Shown in pieces: positions 9,058-19,407 of a DNA stretch of 64,000 bases. This stretch comes from Trissonchulus latispiculum (taxonomy: Eukaryota > Nematoda > Enoplea > Enoplida > Ironidae), in contig JASAND010026566.1 in assembly GCA_030248195.1 (NCBI GenBank), positions 1-64,000 of the forward strand, in the 5' to 3' direction. A program made the translations under genes and the position numbers. The notes beneath the pieces are model-generated. The model ran no database searches and was not told the origin of the DNA. It was given only the letters and a program-made list of their open reading frames with translations. Numbering within the stretch: the stretch's first letter is position 1; the number at the start of each line of letters is the position of its first letter.

Positions 9058-9713
9058 ATCGCCAGGTCATCTGGTTCAAGGGTCCGGGTAATATGGCCTC
9101 CAACATGTGGATCGTTCAACCCGATCCCTTGTCAAATTCAAACGACCCCGTCTACATCCAATGGGGGGAGGAAGAATTCGGTACTTCTGAACAGTTGTAC
9201 CACTGGCGCAAGTTCGAGGACTTTTTCGGCCTCAAGGAACCGGCCCGGGTCGTGGCCTCTATGGAGTGCCCCTTCCAAACCAAATATCTGGCTGAGGAAT
9301 TTATGGACAAATGGATTCCGCGAGAGTCTGCTCTGCGTCAAATGTGGCACGCAAAAACGGGTCCGGGTTCCTTGATCCGAGCACTCATTATGCTTGATGT
9401 CATCCGGGCTAAAGCGGCCTCTTGTCCTCAGTTTCGCCGTTGGCTGCACGACACCGGCGTAGCCTATTTGGTCGAAGCGGTGCCTGGTGACTCCTACTGG
9501 AGTTGTGGCTACGATGCCTTGGAACTTCAGGCTATGCCACCGGCCCGCCGCCGTGAAGTCCTTACTGACCAAAACCCTAAAGGGCAGAATTGGATGGGCA
9601 AAATCTGCATGATCGTCCGGCGGGAACTTTTCCCACAGCTCCCTCACGAGCTGGCGGTCCGCGAGGCTGAGCAGAACCTCCGGGAGGCTATCAGGTATCC
9701 TGCACCTGTGTAA
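9054..9713 (+). CDS. NADAR (YbiA-like) domain protein, plus-strand copy
   Basis: The predicted protein is 219 residues and its ATG overlaps the preceding stop (ATGA). It shows the NADAR layout: SNM near residue 16 (family LSNF position), TSEQLYHWRK at 44-53 (family SEQxxxxxK), a helical middle, then TGxxYLVEA with Glu141, YWSCG at 148-152 (family xWGxG) and GQNWMGKICMIVRREL at 177-192. NADAR proteins are N-glycosidases acting on ADP-ribose-type linkages. Characterised members remove ADP-ribose from guanine, or (YbiA) cleave a riboflavin-pathway intermediate. The substrate here is unknown. Ser replaces the first Gly of WGxG, so activity is uncertain. Downstream come about 2.2 kb of untranslated sequence, a polypurine tract and an LTR. 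A retrotransposon carrying this domain is unusual in my knowledge. Confidence 0.8.
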   Translation: MNRQVIWFKGPGNMASNMWIVQPDPLSNSNDPVYIQWGEEEFGTSEQLYHWRKFEDFFGLKEPARVVASMECPFQTKYLAEEFMDKWIPRESALRQMWHAKTGPGSLIRALIMLDVIRAKAASCPQFRRWLHDTGVAYLVEAVPGDSYWSCGYDALELQAMPPARRREVLTDQNPKGQNWMGKICMIVRRELFPQLPHELAVREAEQNLREAIRYPAPV

Positions 9714-11885
9714 TTGTTTTGTGCATGTGGCGGGGTGGGATGTTCCTATGGTCCGTATTTGGGGGGTATTGTGTTTGTTATGTTCTACCTATATACGGGG
9801 GGGATCTGTTTCTTGTTCTTATATGTCATCTAACACTTATTTTTCTGACACAAAGTTGATTACTCCTTTGAATATGCTTTTCTTGTCCTTGATAAAAGTT
9901 TTTTCTTATTTGAATTTTCAAGCTTTCTACGTTCAATTAACAGTGGATTATTCTTTCAAGTGACTTAAATTTTGCGAATTTTCACATATATTTTATTTTT
10001 ACTTCTATTTTTATGTCGTATATGACTACTTATCTTATTTTATCAAAATTTTTAACCATTATAAATTTTAATATGCAATAGTACTGGGGTTGTTTTACCG
10101 TCCTGTATCTCGGCGGGTCCGTGGTTGCTCGTCGCCTGTGTCTGGCTTATGGCCGGGCAGGGGTGGGCGGTCATTATAGACTCCGTAGCTTAATTTTTCG
10201 CTTTCTTTGATTTTCGGCGCAGTCTGCGGCCGCTGGTTGTCAGGACACTCTCCGGGCTGCAGTTTCCGTAGGCTCGCGTCCCCTCTCTCCTAAATTAATC
10301 GGGCCTTTATGATGTACTGTATGGCCATGTGCCTTATGTTGTGACTGTGGCATACGTGCCTTATATTAGGATGCTATTTTTGTTCACTGTAGGCCCTCGT
10401 GCCGTATGTTAATTCCATATAATATGCCGTATTTACTCCTTTTTTTGTTTGTTTGTCTTTGTTTACTATAACATACTTCCCCTTCCCTCCCCCCCAGTCC
10501 CTTTTCTGCGGCGAGTTCCCCTTTCTGCTATTGTGTCTGTCGTGTAAATTGTTTTCCCTTAGGCGAGCTGTTTTGTGCCTACTATTGGAGAGGCCCGGGT
10601 GATTGGTGTGGGCCTGGTTCTGCCTTTTGACCGGTGTACGCCGAGGGGCGCCCGCTCTCCTCCCGGAGGTTGGTCCGAAGTCCGGTTGATGAAATCCCCG
10701 GAGGGTTTCTCGGCGGCCTCTTTTGCTTCATGCTATATGAACTTTGATCTGCTTTGCCAACAGTCATCAGTACATATTTGTATGACAGTCAAGTGTGTGA
10801 TACATGTTATATTCCGGTTATGTCCCCTACTCGTCCGCTCCCGCTCCCCCTTTTCCCATTTTTTCTAATCGTGTTGTGTGTTTTCATTCCATTTTTCTGC
10901 TTTATTTTGTCTGATAGCTTTAACAGGTTGGGGGGGAATACATTTGGGTTTATACTTTATGGGCTTTTCCCTTGATTTTTCCCTTTTAAATTCCTTTGAT
11001 TTTTCCAAATTTTCTATTTCTTTCTACCGCCTCTTTCGAGATTTTTCTATTTGGGTGCCCCCTAGTTCGGCTAGTCCGTCCTATATTATGTCGTATGTTA
11101 TTCCTTTTCTAACTGTTTTGTTTTTGTATTACTACTGTTCGTTGTACCGCGGGTTTACCATCATGATTTTGTACTGCCATTTACACCTGCCAGTTTTGCC
11201 ATCTTTTTCGGTGCAGCTACATTTATATGTGTGCTTTATTCATATGCAGCTTTATTTTCGGCATTTAACCAGATTCGTGCATAATATGCTTACTCCGGGG
11301 GGAGGCTTCCCTGGACTGGATATACGTGCGTGTTTTCGCTCTTTTCGCGCAATTTCTCATAAATTTCTATAAATTTTCCTCCGGTGTAGCCTCTCCCGGA
11401 GCACATCTATATTCCATATTCTTCATATATAGCTGGGGTTTAAATTCTATTTCTTTGTTTAGTCATTCATAGTATATTTTCTACTCTATACTCGCCTAGT
11501 TCCTATACTGTCTAGCTTTGCATTTGTGCTCCCGTATTGTGATGTTTGAAACAGAGTTTCCCCATTGCTCCATAAAAATTTTTTGGGTTACTCTCCCTTT
11601 TGAGACCTGCGCTCCCATCGCGGCTGAAGGGTTCTACGTCTTTTGTGTTGAGTCTATGTACTCTAATGTTTGTGTGGTCCGGCACGTGCCGACGTAGCTT
11701 TACCCGTGTCTCGAAAACAGACCCCTAAAATTTGGCAAAGCCAGGGGCTCGAGTGAGATACAATTTTAATTCTTTCTGCTTACTAAAACGACGTTTTACC
11801 TTTACTAGTACCTAAGTTACGTAGGTTAACCTCATTTTTATGGCTACTAATTTTGCCTGGAGGCCGCGGCGAGGGCGCGCGTTTC
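9714..11885 (+). other. Long T-rich 3' untranslated region of plus-strand element
   Basis: No credible protein is visible. The longest open frame (10878-11372) is hydrophobic only because the DNA is T-rich, and it has no counterpart in the other copy. The last 250 bp, with ACGTTTTACCTTTACTAGTAC near 11790, align to the 3' end of the minus-strand element at about 15100-15130 (reverse complement). This shows that the two elements share the same 3' architecture. Confidence 0.55.
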
Positions 11886-11896
11886 AAAAGAGGGGG
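11886..11896 (+). other. Polypurine tract (plus-strand priming site)
   Basis: AAAAGAGGGGG is followed by five bases and then TGTGAAC. The minus-strand element has the same purine order (GGGGGAAAAGAGGGG), the same five-base gap, and then TGTGAAG at its 3' LTR. Confidence 0.65.
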
Positions 11897-11901
11897 TAAT
11901 C

Positions 11902-12329
11902 TGTGAACTATTTTCTATTATCTCCTTTGAATTTCATTTGAAATTATCTAAAAATGAAGAAAATGCAGTGTTATCTTTATGAATGATAAATGGAAAATTG
12001 TACTTCTGTGTAGGAACCTCGGTTCCTTAGCTAAGTCGTGTCTGCCATTGAAATTTAGTGGAAAGTCAGTCTTGTCTGAAATTCTGGGGAACTCGGTCGG
12101 GTTACTTCTTGGAGCTCTCACTTTTACGACCGTCCGTCCAGCATTGGGAGTTTTGGGGGTGGACGCCCTCCACCTAGACTTTTCCAATCTGGTTTGTTAT
12201 TTTATTCTTGTTCTGCTATTTTGTTGGAATTTGTTCTGGAGATTTCTATGTTTGGAACTGTGAATTTTGTTTTTCTACCATTGTTGTAAAATTCATATTT
12301 TGTTACAAAAGTAAACTCACGGTACTTCA
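11902..12329 (+). repeat. 3' LTR of plus-strand element (right end approximate)
   Basis: It begins TGTGAAC directly after the polypurine tract and contains a TTAGCTAAGTC block shared with the 584-bp LTRs of the other element. No partner LTR exists because the 5' part of this element is missing, so the end cannot be fixed. A CA at 12328-12329, following GGTACTT and resembling the ACTTCACA end of the other LTR, is the best guess. The LTR must end before the transposase pseudogene at 12481. Confidence 0.5.
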
Positions 12330-12480
12330 TAGACTGCCGGCGCCTGCTGTAGTTGGTTAAGGGATAGCGAGTTTAGGGGCGAGATTACGAGCTTGACATG
12401 CGCACACTCACGAACCTAGTAATCTTCCTTTGAGTTTAAATTTATTCGTTTATTGGCAACAACAAATATCTTTACACCAG

Positions 12481-14101
12481 ATTACCGGCGATCGCTCAAA
12501 ACCAAATTCTTGGTTATGTTTCTTCTTTTTCGCAAGGAACCCAATGCTGTAGATATTAGAGAAATGACAACCCACCAAATGCAGTCCTGCTTTCGTCACG
12601 GTGATGAATTTGCCAGGTAGAGAGATTTATACGATTCCAATTCTGCTGCTGCTGAAGAGTCTTCTAAACATGTCAACGGCATCAAAACGAGCTGTTCACT
12701 AAATAACACGTTATTCCATGCAGTTAAAAATTATGCTGCCGATAAACTCCACGACATTGTTGAAAGTGTTGCTCCTCTTGTTACTGGACTTGGTATGTGC
12801 AATTCATTCGATTGGAATCCTAGTTCCGGCAGTTGAATTCTTCTGTTATCATTAAACAAATATTCAAAAAAAGTAAAGTTATCACACAAAAGTAAAAACT
12901 ACAGAAATAACTATACAACTATTGCAAAATGTATAGCGAACTTTATGTTTGTGCTTTTATATTACTTCCCCCGTTACTTTTACTAGCAAATTGTATGATT
13001 CCAAACTCCGATCAATCTCTAAAATTAATAATCAAAACTGCATTAGCAAAAGCTATCCTATCGAGGTCATTCACTGTGAATTATGCGATTTTTCATGTTC
13101 TATTCTGAAATTTCAATCCATGGGTGCAGACGGCTTTTTTTTCAACATTTCTGGAGGTTGAAATCAGGGCGCGTTCCCCCGATCTGTGGGGCACCGACGT
13201 CTAGGATGGGAGAGGGAGTGAATTGTTTTGATAAATGATGTGCCCTTTAGCTCCCGACTGCAGGAAAAGACCAGGGTAAAAACCATCGATTATGGTGACT
13301 ACACATATTTCTTTGGATTATAACGATTGTATCAGAGGGCTGGATTTGTAATGGATAGATGTCGTAGATCGAAACACCAGCCTCTCATTCACTTAGATGT
13401 TTACCAGTATACGTTTTCTTAAGGCCATTTCCCAAACAATCAATTTAAACTTATAAAGTGCAAAGTATTTATTTAATTCCTACGTCTACTTCTTTGTTTT
13501 AGTTCTGCGACAAAAAATTAGTGAAAAGCTATTGGAGCAAGTTAACTTTCTGCAGCGTTCTTTCGATTATGGCCAAGAAAATTCATCCAATGCTTTCCGT
13601 CAAATGGAATGACGACAGCTTGACCCCTTCAGTATTGTAGACAAAGGTGCTCAAATTGTGTGCCTTCTACAGCATTTCCCTTTTGTCTTTGAAAACCATT
13701 TACCGGATGGAGATGCGCACCATCTTGTAGTTCTGAATCTTCTTCGTTACTGTGATATTATTTTTTGTCCAGCGGTCACTGAAACTTTACTTAAACTTCT
13801 TGAATCTTTGACTGAGGATTTCATGTCATCATTCAAGTCAGCCTTTCCTGCCAGAAATCTGACTCCAAAAATGCACATAGTGGTGCATTATTCCCGATTA
13901 ATGAGAGAAATTGTTCCTTTGTCTGAATTCTGGACTATCAAGATGGAAGCACATCATAGACTCTTTAAACGTACTGCATCTACTATGTTCAATTTCAAGA
14001 ATGTGAGTAAGTCTTGGCGTCATCAGCTCTGGCGCGCTTTCGAATGGATAAACGGTCCACCAGATCCGAATCATTTTTCAACATCATCATTCAACTGGTA
14101 G
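12481..14101 (+). pseudogene. tnp2/CACTA-like transposase pseudogene, two exons
   Basis: A putative exon 1 (12481-12792) follows a TTTACACCAG acceptor and contains ILGYVSSFSQ, SCFRHGDEFA and FHAVKNYAADKLHDIVESVAP. These match the block 'LGYVxSFS', then 'LKYFHVxDNFxxDxMHDxLEG', of the Transposase_21/tnp2-related proteins common in animals. A GTATGT donor follows at 12793 and a TTCTTTGTTTTAG acceptor ends at 13502. Exon 2 (13503-14101) carries LQRSFDYGQENS, LRYCDIIF and KMHIVVHYSRL, then a C-terminal block with FKRTA and NFKNV (family 'KxHxLxHYPxLI...FEaKHxxFKrxa'). A frameshift in exon 1 and in-frame stops in both exons (for example TAG near 12621) show that it is dead. The family assignment is from memory of motif patterns. 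Confidence 0.65.
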
Positions 14102-14428
14102 ATGAAACTCCTTCATCCTGTATTGCAACAATTAATGACCTCACTGATGCACAGCCTCTTCATTTAACCATGTCTCAGCAGCCTGGTCTATCTTTTATAA
14201 CTTTGTGCAACATGGCTGTTCAACAATAAAACGTAAGCAGACTTTATGGCACAGGTCAAAATGTAAAGGAATTCCTCGTTTCAGCCATAAAATTTTAATC
14301 AGTATAAAAACGAATTTAGAAACAAAGCAATCAGTGCCTATTTGGGAGAATATAGAATGACGGCATTCAGCTCCATCCAAGTCATCTTTCAAATGTTTCT
14401 TTAAATATTCTAGCTTCTTATAAATAAA

Positions 14429-15012
14429 TGTGAAGTTCGAGTATACGTATGTTAGTAAAATGTACTGGTTCTTGAATAAAACGAGTTGTCTATCTAGAAT
14501 TTAGGATAAGACTAGATCACAAGGTAACTGTGTGGTGTGCGATGTCAATGGAAAATGCCCTAAGTCTACTTAAAGAGAATATTTAACAACAAATGATTTT
14601 ACTGTCAAATTTCACTACCGAGCCAGACAAAGCTCACAGATTGTTCCAAAAGTAACAACAAACGCAACTTTCACGACAAAGATCAAAACAAACTATAAAA
14701 TACTAGAGCATTTGCCACAAATCTAAATCAGCGCTCAAAACAAATACGAAATTAGCGAGGAGACTCCCAAAAGGATACACCTAACGGATTCAACCAAAAG
14801 CCCCCGACCGCTCTACAACCTAACCCAATTCCAATTGAACTACTCAAGCGTGTACAAAAATCAGTGACTTAGCTAAAGTACTGACGAATTCAGATAGAAG
14901 TCAGAAAACGCTGAGCGTTTGTCAAGTTAAGTATTTTCCAAATAATTCCTTAATTTAGGAGTGTGTGCTAACTTCACACAAATTTCTATCTTGAGCACAC
15001 GCTATCTTCACA
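14429..15012 (-). repeat. 3' LTR (584 bp)
   Basis: It is the direct repeat of 29753-30336, with 11 substitutions and no indels by my reading. The ends TGTGAAG/CTTCACA are short inverted repeats with canonical TG...CA. It is preceded by TAAA, the left half of the 4-bp target duplication. Confidence 0.95.
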
Positions 15013-15017
15013 TAATA

Positions 15018-15032
15018 CCCCTCTTTTCCCCC
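15018..15032 (-). other. Polypurine tract
   Basis: On the minus strand it reads GGGGGAAAAGAGGGG, then TATTA, then the LTR start. Spacing and sequence match the plus-strand element at 11886-11901. Confidence 0.75.
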
Positions 15033-16888
15033 GGGCGGCCTCGGACGGGTTTTGACCGGTTAGAAAAAGGCTAAAAAGGAGTTATCACAGGTATTCTACG
15101 TACTAATAAGGTAAAACGTTGTTTAGAAAGTCTACGTAAAAGTAAAATGTTTTTGATGCACATGCATCGGACCTCGGTCAAGCAAACACATTCTCGACAT
15201 GCTGACCGGACTACGGTAAAACTACTCAAACTTAATTGAGACTACTTTTCAACTTTTGACAACTACTTTTGACGACAAATATTACAATACAACACAACTA
15301 CAGAACAACATCCTAAAGAATAAAACCGTCCGAAGCCACAGAAAATAGAAGCCTGAGGCCAAGCCGGCCAACACGTACCATGGAGACCCAGCAACCAACC
15401 GACAACAGGCCAGCGATGAAAGGCAGTGCAAAGACAAGCGCGCGCACCCGAGCAGGGGGGCCTACGACTACGGTAGGGCCCCTGCTAGCCACAGGACCGG
15501 CCAGTTGGAAAAACAGGAGGCCTTGTAACCTCTCCTGCACAGTCCAAACAGAGTACCACGAGGGCCCCACAGAGGCCAGGCCCCCAACTAGACATGGGAA
15601 GCGCGCAGGCAAGATGCGCGACCAAACCCGCATAGAAAAGACAAAAAGCAATAAAATACAAAGTCATGGCCAAAAGAGATGGCAGCACAGTAGAAAAGTT
15701 CCGGGAGAACCCGGAGCACCGGAATAGCACCAGAAGAGGCCAGCCAACCCGAGCGAGCAGCCAGGTCCACCTTCCTCATCCTGCGGCCATCCCACCATAA
15801 CGCCACCAGACCTGCGCCAAACGACCAGGTCACCCGAAACCACGCCGCTTCCAACCATTCTGCCAGCCAACGGAACACCATAGCCCTGGGGAGCACACCT
15901 GGGCACCAGACAGGGGGGGCAGCACCGGACAGTAGCAATGATTAGACGACAGCAAAATCTAGAACACAAAACAAAAATTAAGGCCAGCAAATAAAGCGCA
16001 AAATGGAATCTGATTAATAAAATGGCAAAAGATTATGCAAAACAAAAATATGTACGGCATAGCATAGACGACACAATTACAGCCCAACCTAAGATTTGGA
16101 ATAAGCTCCAGACCAGAGTGTCGATACGCCCCAGCATATGAGGCACCGGCACAGAGGCCTCTGCTAATTCAAAGAAAACTCAAGGCTACTTGAAACGGAA
16201 TCCAAAAATGAAAAAGAATGGTACCGAGCTTGCGGCCCTCCCACCCGGCATACGGAGGTCGCAACGACCCGCAAGGTACCACTCCAAAAGAGAGTGGGAA
16301 AAAGTGCGGAGCCCAAAAAAAATTAGGAAAAATCCAATTAAAAGTGTAAAAGTAAAAAGAAGACCACGACTTGCAAATTTTAGAAATTTCGAAATCAAGA
16401 GAAGATAGAAACCAACAAAACTAAAGGGAAATCACAAGGAAAGGAAGAGGAGCAAGTTTGCTCTAAAGAGATCAAGAAAAATCAAAGTACGTATATATAT
16501 ACGTATCAAAGAACCTGATAACATAATATTATCAGAAAGACTTTATTCTAATAGGCAAGTTTAAGAAAAGGGGAATCAAAAACTCAACAAGAGTCTAAAA
16601 AAATTTTCAACATCAGAAAAATTCGAGAAAAACAAAATTTATCAATATAATTATTGCAGGAGGCCAAGAAAGCCTAAGCAGAATCACAATCTAGCTTTTA
16701 AGAGTATCGAAGAACAACGAAAAGGTCAAACAAGTCGTGGTAAAAATTAAAAGTTAAAAAATTAAAAGATAGATGGAAAAGACCCCATTACCCCCCACCC
16801 AGCTAAAACTTTAAAGACATGTTACGGCGAAAAGTGAACAATATGTAAGTAAATAAACGGGGCACAAAGACAAGAGCACGCGACGAAA
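15033..16888 (-). other. 3' untranslated region of the element
   Basis: About 1.85 kb separates the NADAR stop from the polypurine tract. The open frames here (15313-16000) overlap on both strands, are compositionally driven and do not resemble anything in the other copy. Only the LTR-proximal 200 bp are conserved between copies. Confidence 0.5.
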
Positions 16889-17866
16889 TTACTGGAGAGC
16901 GCGTTGGACCGCCTCCCGTATGCCTCGCTGATGGTCATGCCAAGCCTGTACTAGTTGACGAGGCAAACCTGGGAACAGTTCCGCCCTAATTAACATCAAA
17001 AGTCGACCCAACCAATTTTGACCACGAGAAGTCACAGAAAAAACATGAGTTCGGAGTTGGGCCGGAGGCATACGCAGCAGGTCACGGCGCGTAGCCCCAA
17101 CACCCCAATAGGTGTCCTGGGTAGCCTCAGCCAGGATGCGGGTGCCAGAGTCAAGTAAAAATTTTCGAAACAATGGGCAAGATTTAGCCTTTGCGCGCAG
17201 AACTTCAAGCATGACATAAGCTTTCACATGCATACCATCGCCTTGCCACAAACGGTGAAAAACTGAATTTGGTGGTAACCAATGCAAAATATGTTCTGCC
17301 GCATACTTACAATAAAAAGGATTCAAAAGTTTTGCACAGTATTCCGCAGGAGCATGAAGGCATGCCCAATAGAAAAGTTTTCGAAATTGATACGCTTGCT
17401 CAGATGTACGAAAATAATAGCCCCAAAGATGAACCCACCCGTCAGCGCCCGGCACATCCTCAGGCTCGACACGAAACATGTTAGAAAGCGGGTCATCGGC
17501 ACCTTGAAAAAGCGTAACTGGTTCATAAAAATTCAAATTTTCAGGAAGCAACAAAACATGTCCTTTGGCTTCTTCAACAATTCGATCAACCTCAACGGCT
17601 AAATTTGCCGAGCGATGTTGCCAAAGCTGAATTAACGCAGACGCCGACTGAAAGCGAAACATGGACGGGTAAATGTTTATAAACGGAAAAATCTTGTCAA
17701 CCACATCCGCTAGCGCCGTGACCTTAAAAGGCCCAAATCCGACCAACATGCAAGATTCAAAAACAATTTTACCTTCATACGGAAATTCAGGGAAATGAAC
17801 ACACAATTTCCAATAGTCAAAAGTTTCTGTATGGACACGATGTCCAGGAGGCTCAATTTACAAAAC
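16889..17866 (-). CDS. NADAR (YbiA-like) domain, C-terminal part of accessory polyprotein
   Basis: In the 305-residue open frame ending at 16889, the first 75 residues continue the upstream conserved block (KIFPFINIYP), and NADAR follows in the same frame. The motifs are LSNM at 107-110, TSEQAYQFRK at 134-143, TRILAEA with Glu227, YWGVG at 233-237 and GQNWLGRLLMLIRAEL at 262-277. All the family hallmarks, including WGxG, are intact, unlike in the plus-strand copy (WSCG). NADAR enzymes hydrolyse N-glycosidic bonds in ADP-ribose-related substrates, including ADP-ribosyl-guanine. A single-base frameshift at about 17865 separates this frame from the upstream segment. Being the last coding segment before the 3' UTR, in the env position, suggests spliced or polyprotein expression. 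Domain identity is fairly sure; the substrate is unknown. Confidence 0.82.
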
Positions 17867-19407
17867 TTCTTCTCACCAAATTTTTGGCTGAACCGCCGGA
17901 TACAACCCACGAATAAGTTCGAACCACCGGTCCATAGCCGATTCTGTAAGAGCAAAAGGTGGTTCAGATAAAGTTCGAAAATGAGTTTCCCAAAATCTGG
18001 ATGAACGCGTAAAAATGGATTCAAAGCAAACGGACCAGATTGAGCCGAAAAATCAGGTAGGTAGGCCACTTGCCATTCAAATTCAGAGTGAACCTTAAAC
18101 GGAACTGCCCGTGGATTTGTCATAATAGACTGCCAAATAGCCTCATGAAAATTTGGTTCGGTATCCTGAGGGCCCGTAAACGGTGGGGTGAACATATGGT
18201 CAAGTCGCGTCGTCACTGGTTTCATACACATAACGTCAGAACCTAGACAGAAACCCGCGCGACTACGTTCATGCGGCGGAGGCGCCGCGTCGAAACAAGG
18301 ATAAGGTTTTTCAGTCAAATACGCTGCCTCGTAATTGTGAACCAGCAGCCGATCTGTAGTGAACTGGTCCCAAGGCACAGGTTCACCCGGCGACTCAGCG
18401 ACCAAACTACCAGAATTTAGAAAATGGCCCTCAGGATAGGAAATTTGAACATTATTGGGCACAGGAATCGGATCGTTTAAAGTCAACTGTTGTAACGGAA
18501 TTTCCAAATGCAAAGGCGGCAACGGTACCGGCGGATGTTCAGGAAAAGACCTATGGGGCATAGTTTGTACCTCCGTAGAAACAAGGTGAAGAGGCTCCCG
18601 AGCCACCGCAGCAGCTGATGGCCCAGGCTGTCCAGATGTGGACGGCGCCTCGTCCGAGACAGCACGCACAGTAGCGCGAGAGGCCGGGACTGAAGAAGAC
18701 CGATAAGGTCTTGAAAAAACCGGGGAAGTTGCAAACAAAGGGTCCGGAGACAGACCCAAACCCTTGGAAGGAGTCGCAGCCACCGAAGGCCGAAGCTCCT
18801 CCAACGGAAAATTTTCTGGGAAGAAAATCTGAAAAATTTGATGAATAGGCAAATCACCGTTTGAAAACAAAGCATAAGCAACTTCGATAGCCTCCCAAGG
18901 CTTTGGATGCCCAATCCAACTAGCAACAGAATCTTCATCAAAAGCGAAATACGTGAGCACCGCAAGTTGTGAAATTTGAGAAACCTGTGGCATACGGTGC
19001 CAAAACGCATCAGAAAAACACGTGCGTGCCGCCACCGGAAGGGATCCCAACCCGGGCATTCGAAAATTTAAAGCCGAATGAGAAAAGACCGGTTCTTGTG
19101 CTTGCACTGCCCGCCAAGATGGTTGATTTTGAACAGACCAAAGAGGCACCGGAGCTCGCGGTGGAGGCGACGACGGCGCCGACCTAGACGGGCCCACAGG
19201 AGCCCGCATGCGAGGCGGTGCAGACATGCGTGGCTGAAAAGACGGCTGTTTGGGCTGCTCACGTAAAAATTGAAACTCACCCCGAAATGTAGGAGGCCTG
19301 GAACCCACCAAAACAGGAGGGGCTGCAGCCTGGGGGAGGGAGGAAGTTTGCAAAGAATCTAAAGTATCTTGAACAATTTTATTCAAAACCTCCGGAGCAA
19401 GGATCAA
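17866..19407 (-). CDS. Middle segment of accessory polyprotein: conserved unknown domains
   Basis: The frame is open from about 19407 (no ATG; TTG context) to 17710, but homology with the other copy leaves this frame at about 17865. The first 110 residues are Pro/Arg/Ala-rich. A helical block (about 130-210, AARTCFSDAFWHRMP to IFFPENFP) matches the plus-strand block at about 7560-7790. The block FTGPQ, VPFKVHSEFEWQVA, LPDFSAQ, LNPF matches the plus-strand block at about 8400-8570. Between them lies Ser/Pro-rich linker. Conservation is confined to these blocks, which is what purifying selection on folded domains would leave. The join to the upstream frame at 19405 is a one-base overlap and looks like a decay frameshift, because the plus copy is continuous there. 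Confidence 0.6.

Noticed and set aside
2282..9713. An ambisense retroelement with pol and accessory genes on opposite strands
   Set aside because: In the complete element both lie on the same strand, and the join at 2281 truncates RT. Rearrangement is the simpler explanation, although I list the join as a finding.
10878..11372. 164-codon hydrophobic frame that looks like a membrane protein
   Set aside because: T-rich DNA gives Phe/Leu/Ser in any frame. There is no counterpart in the other element, and it lies in the 3' UTR.
15313..15990. Overlapping frames on the minus strand and one on the plus strand
   Set aside because: All frames are open because of GC-rich composition. None matches the other copy or a known family.
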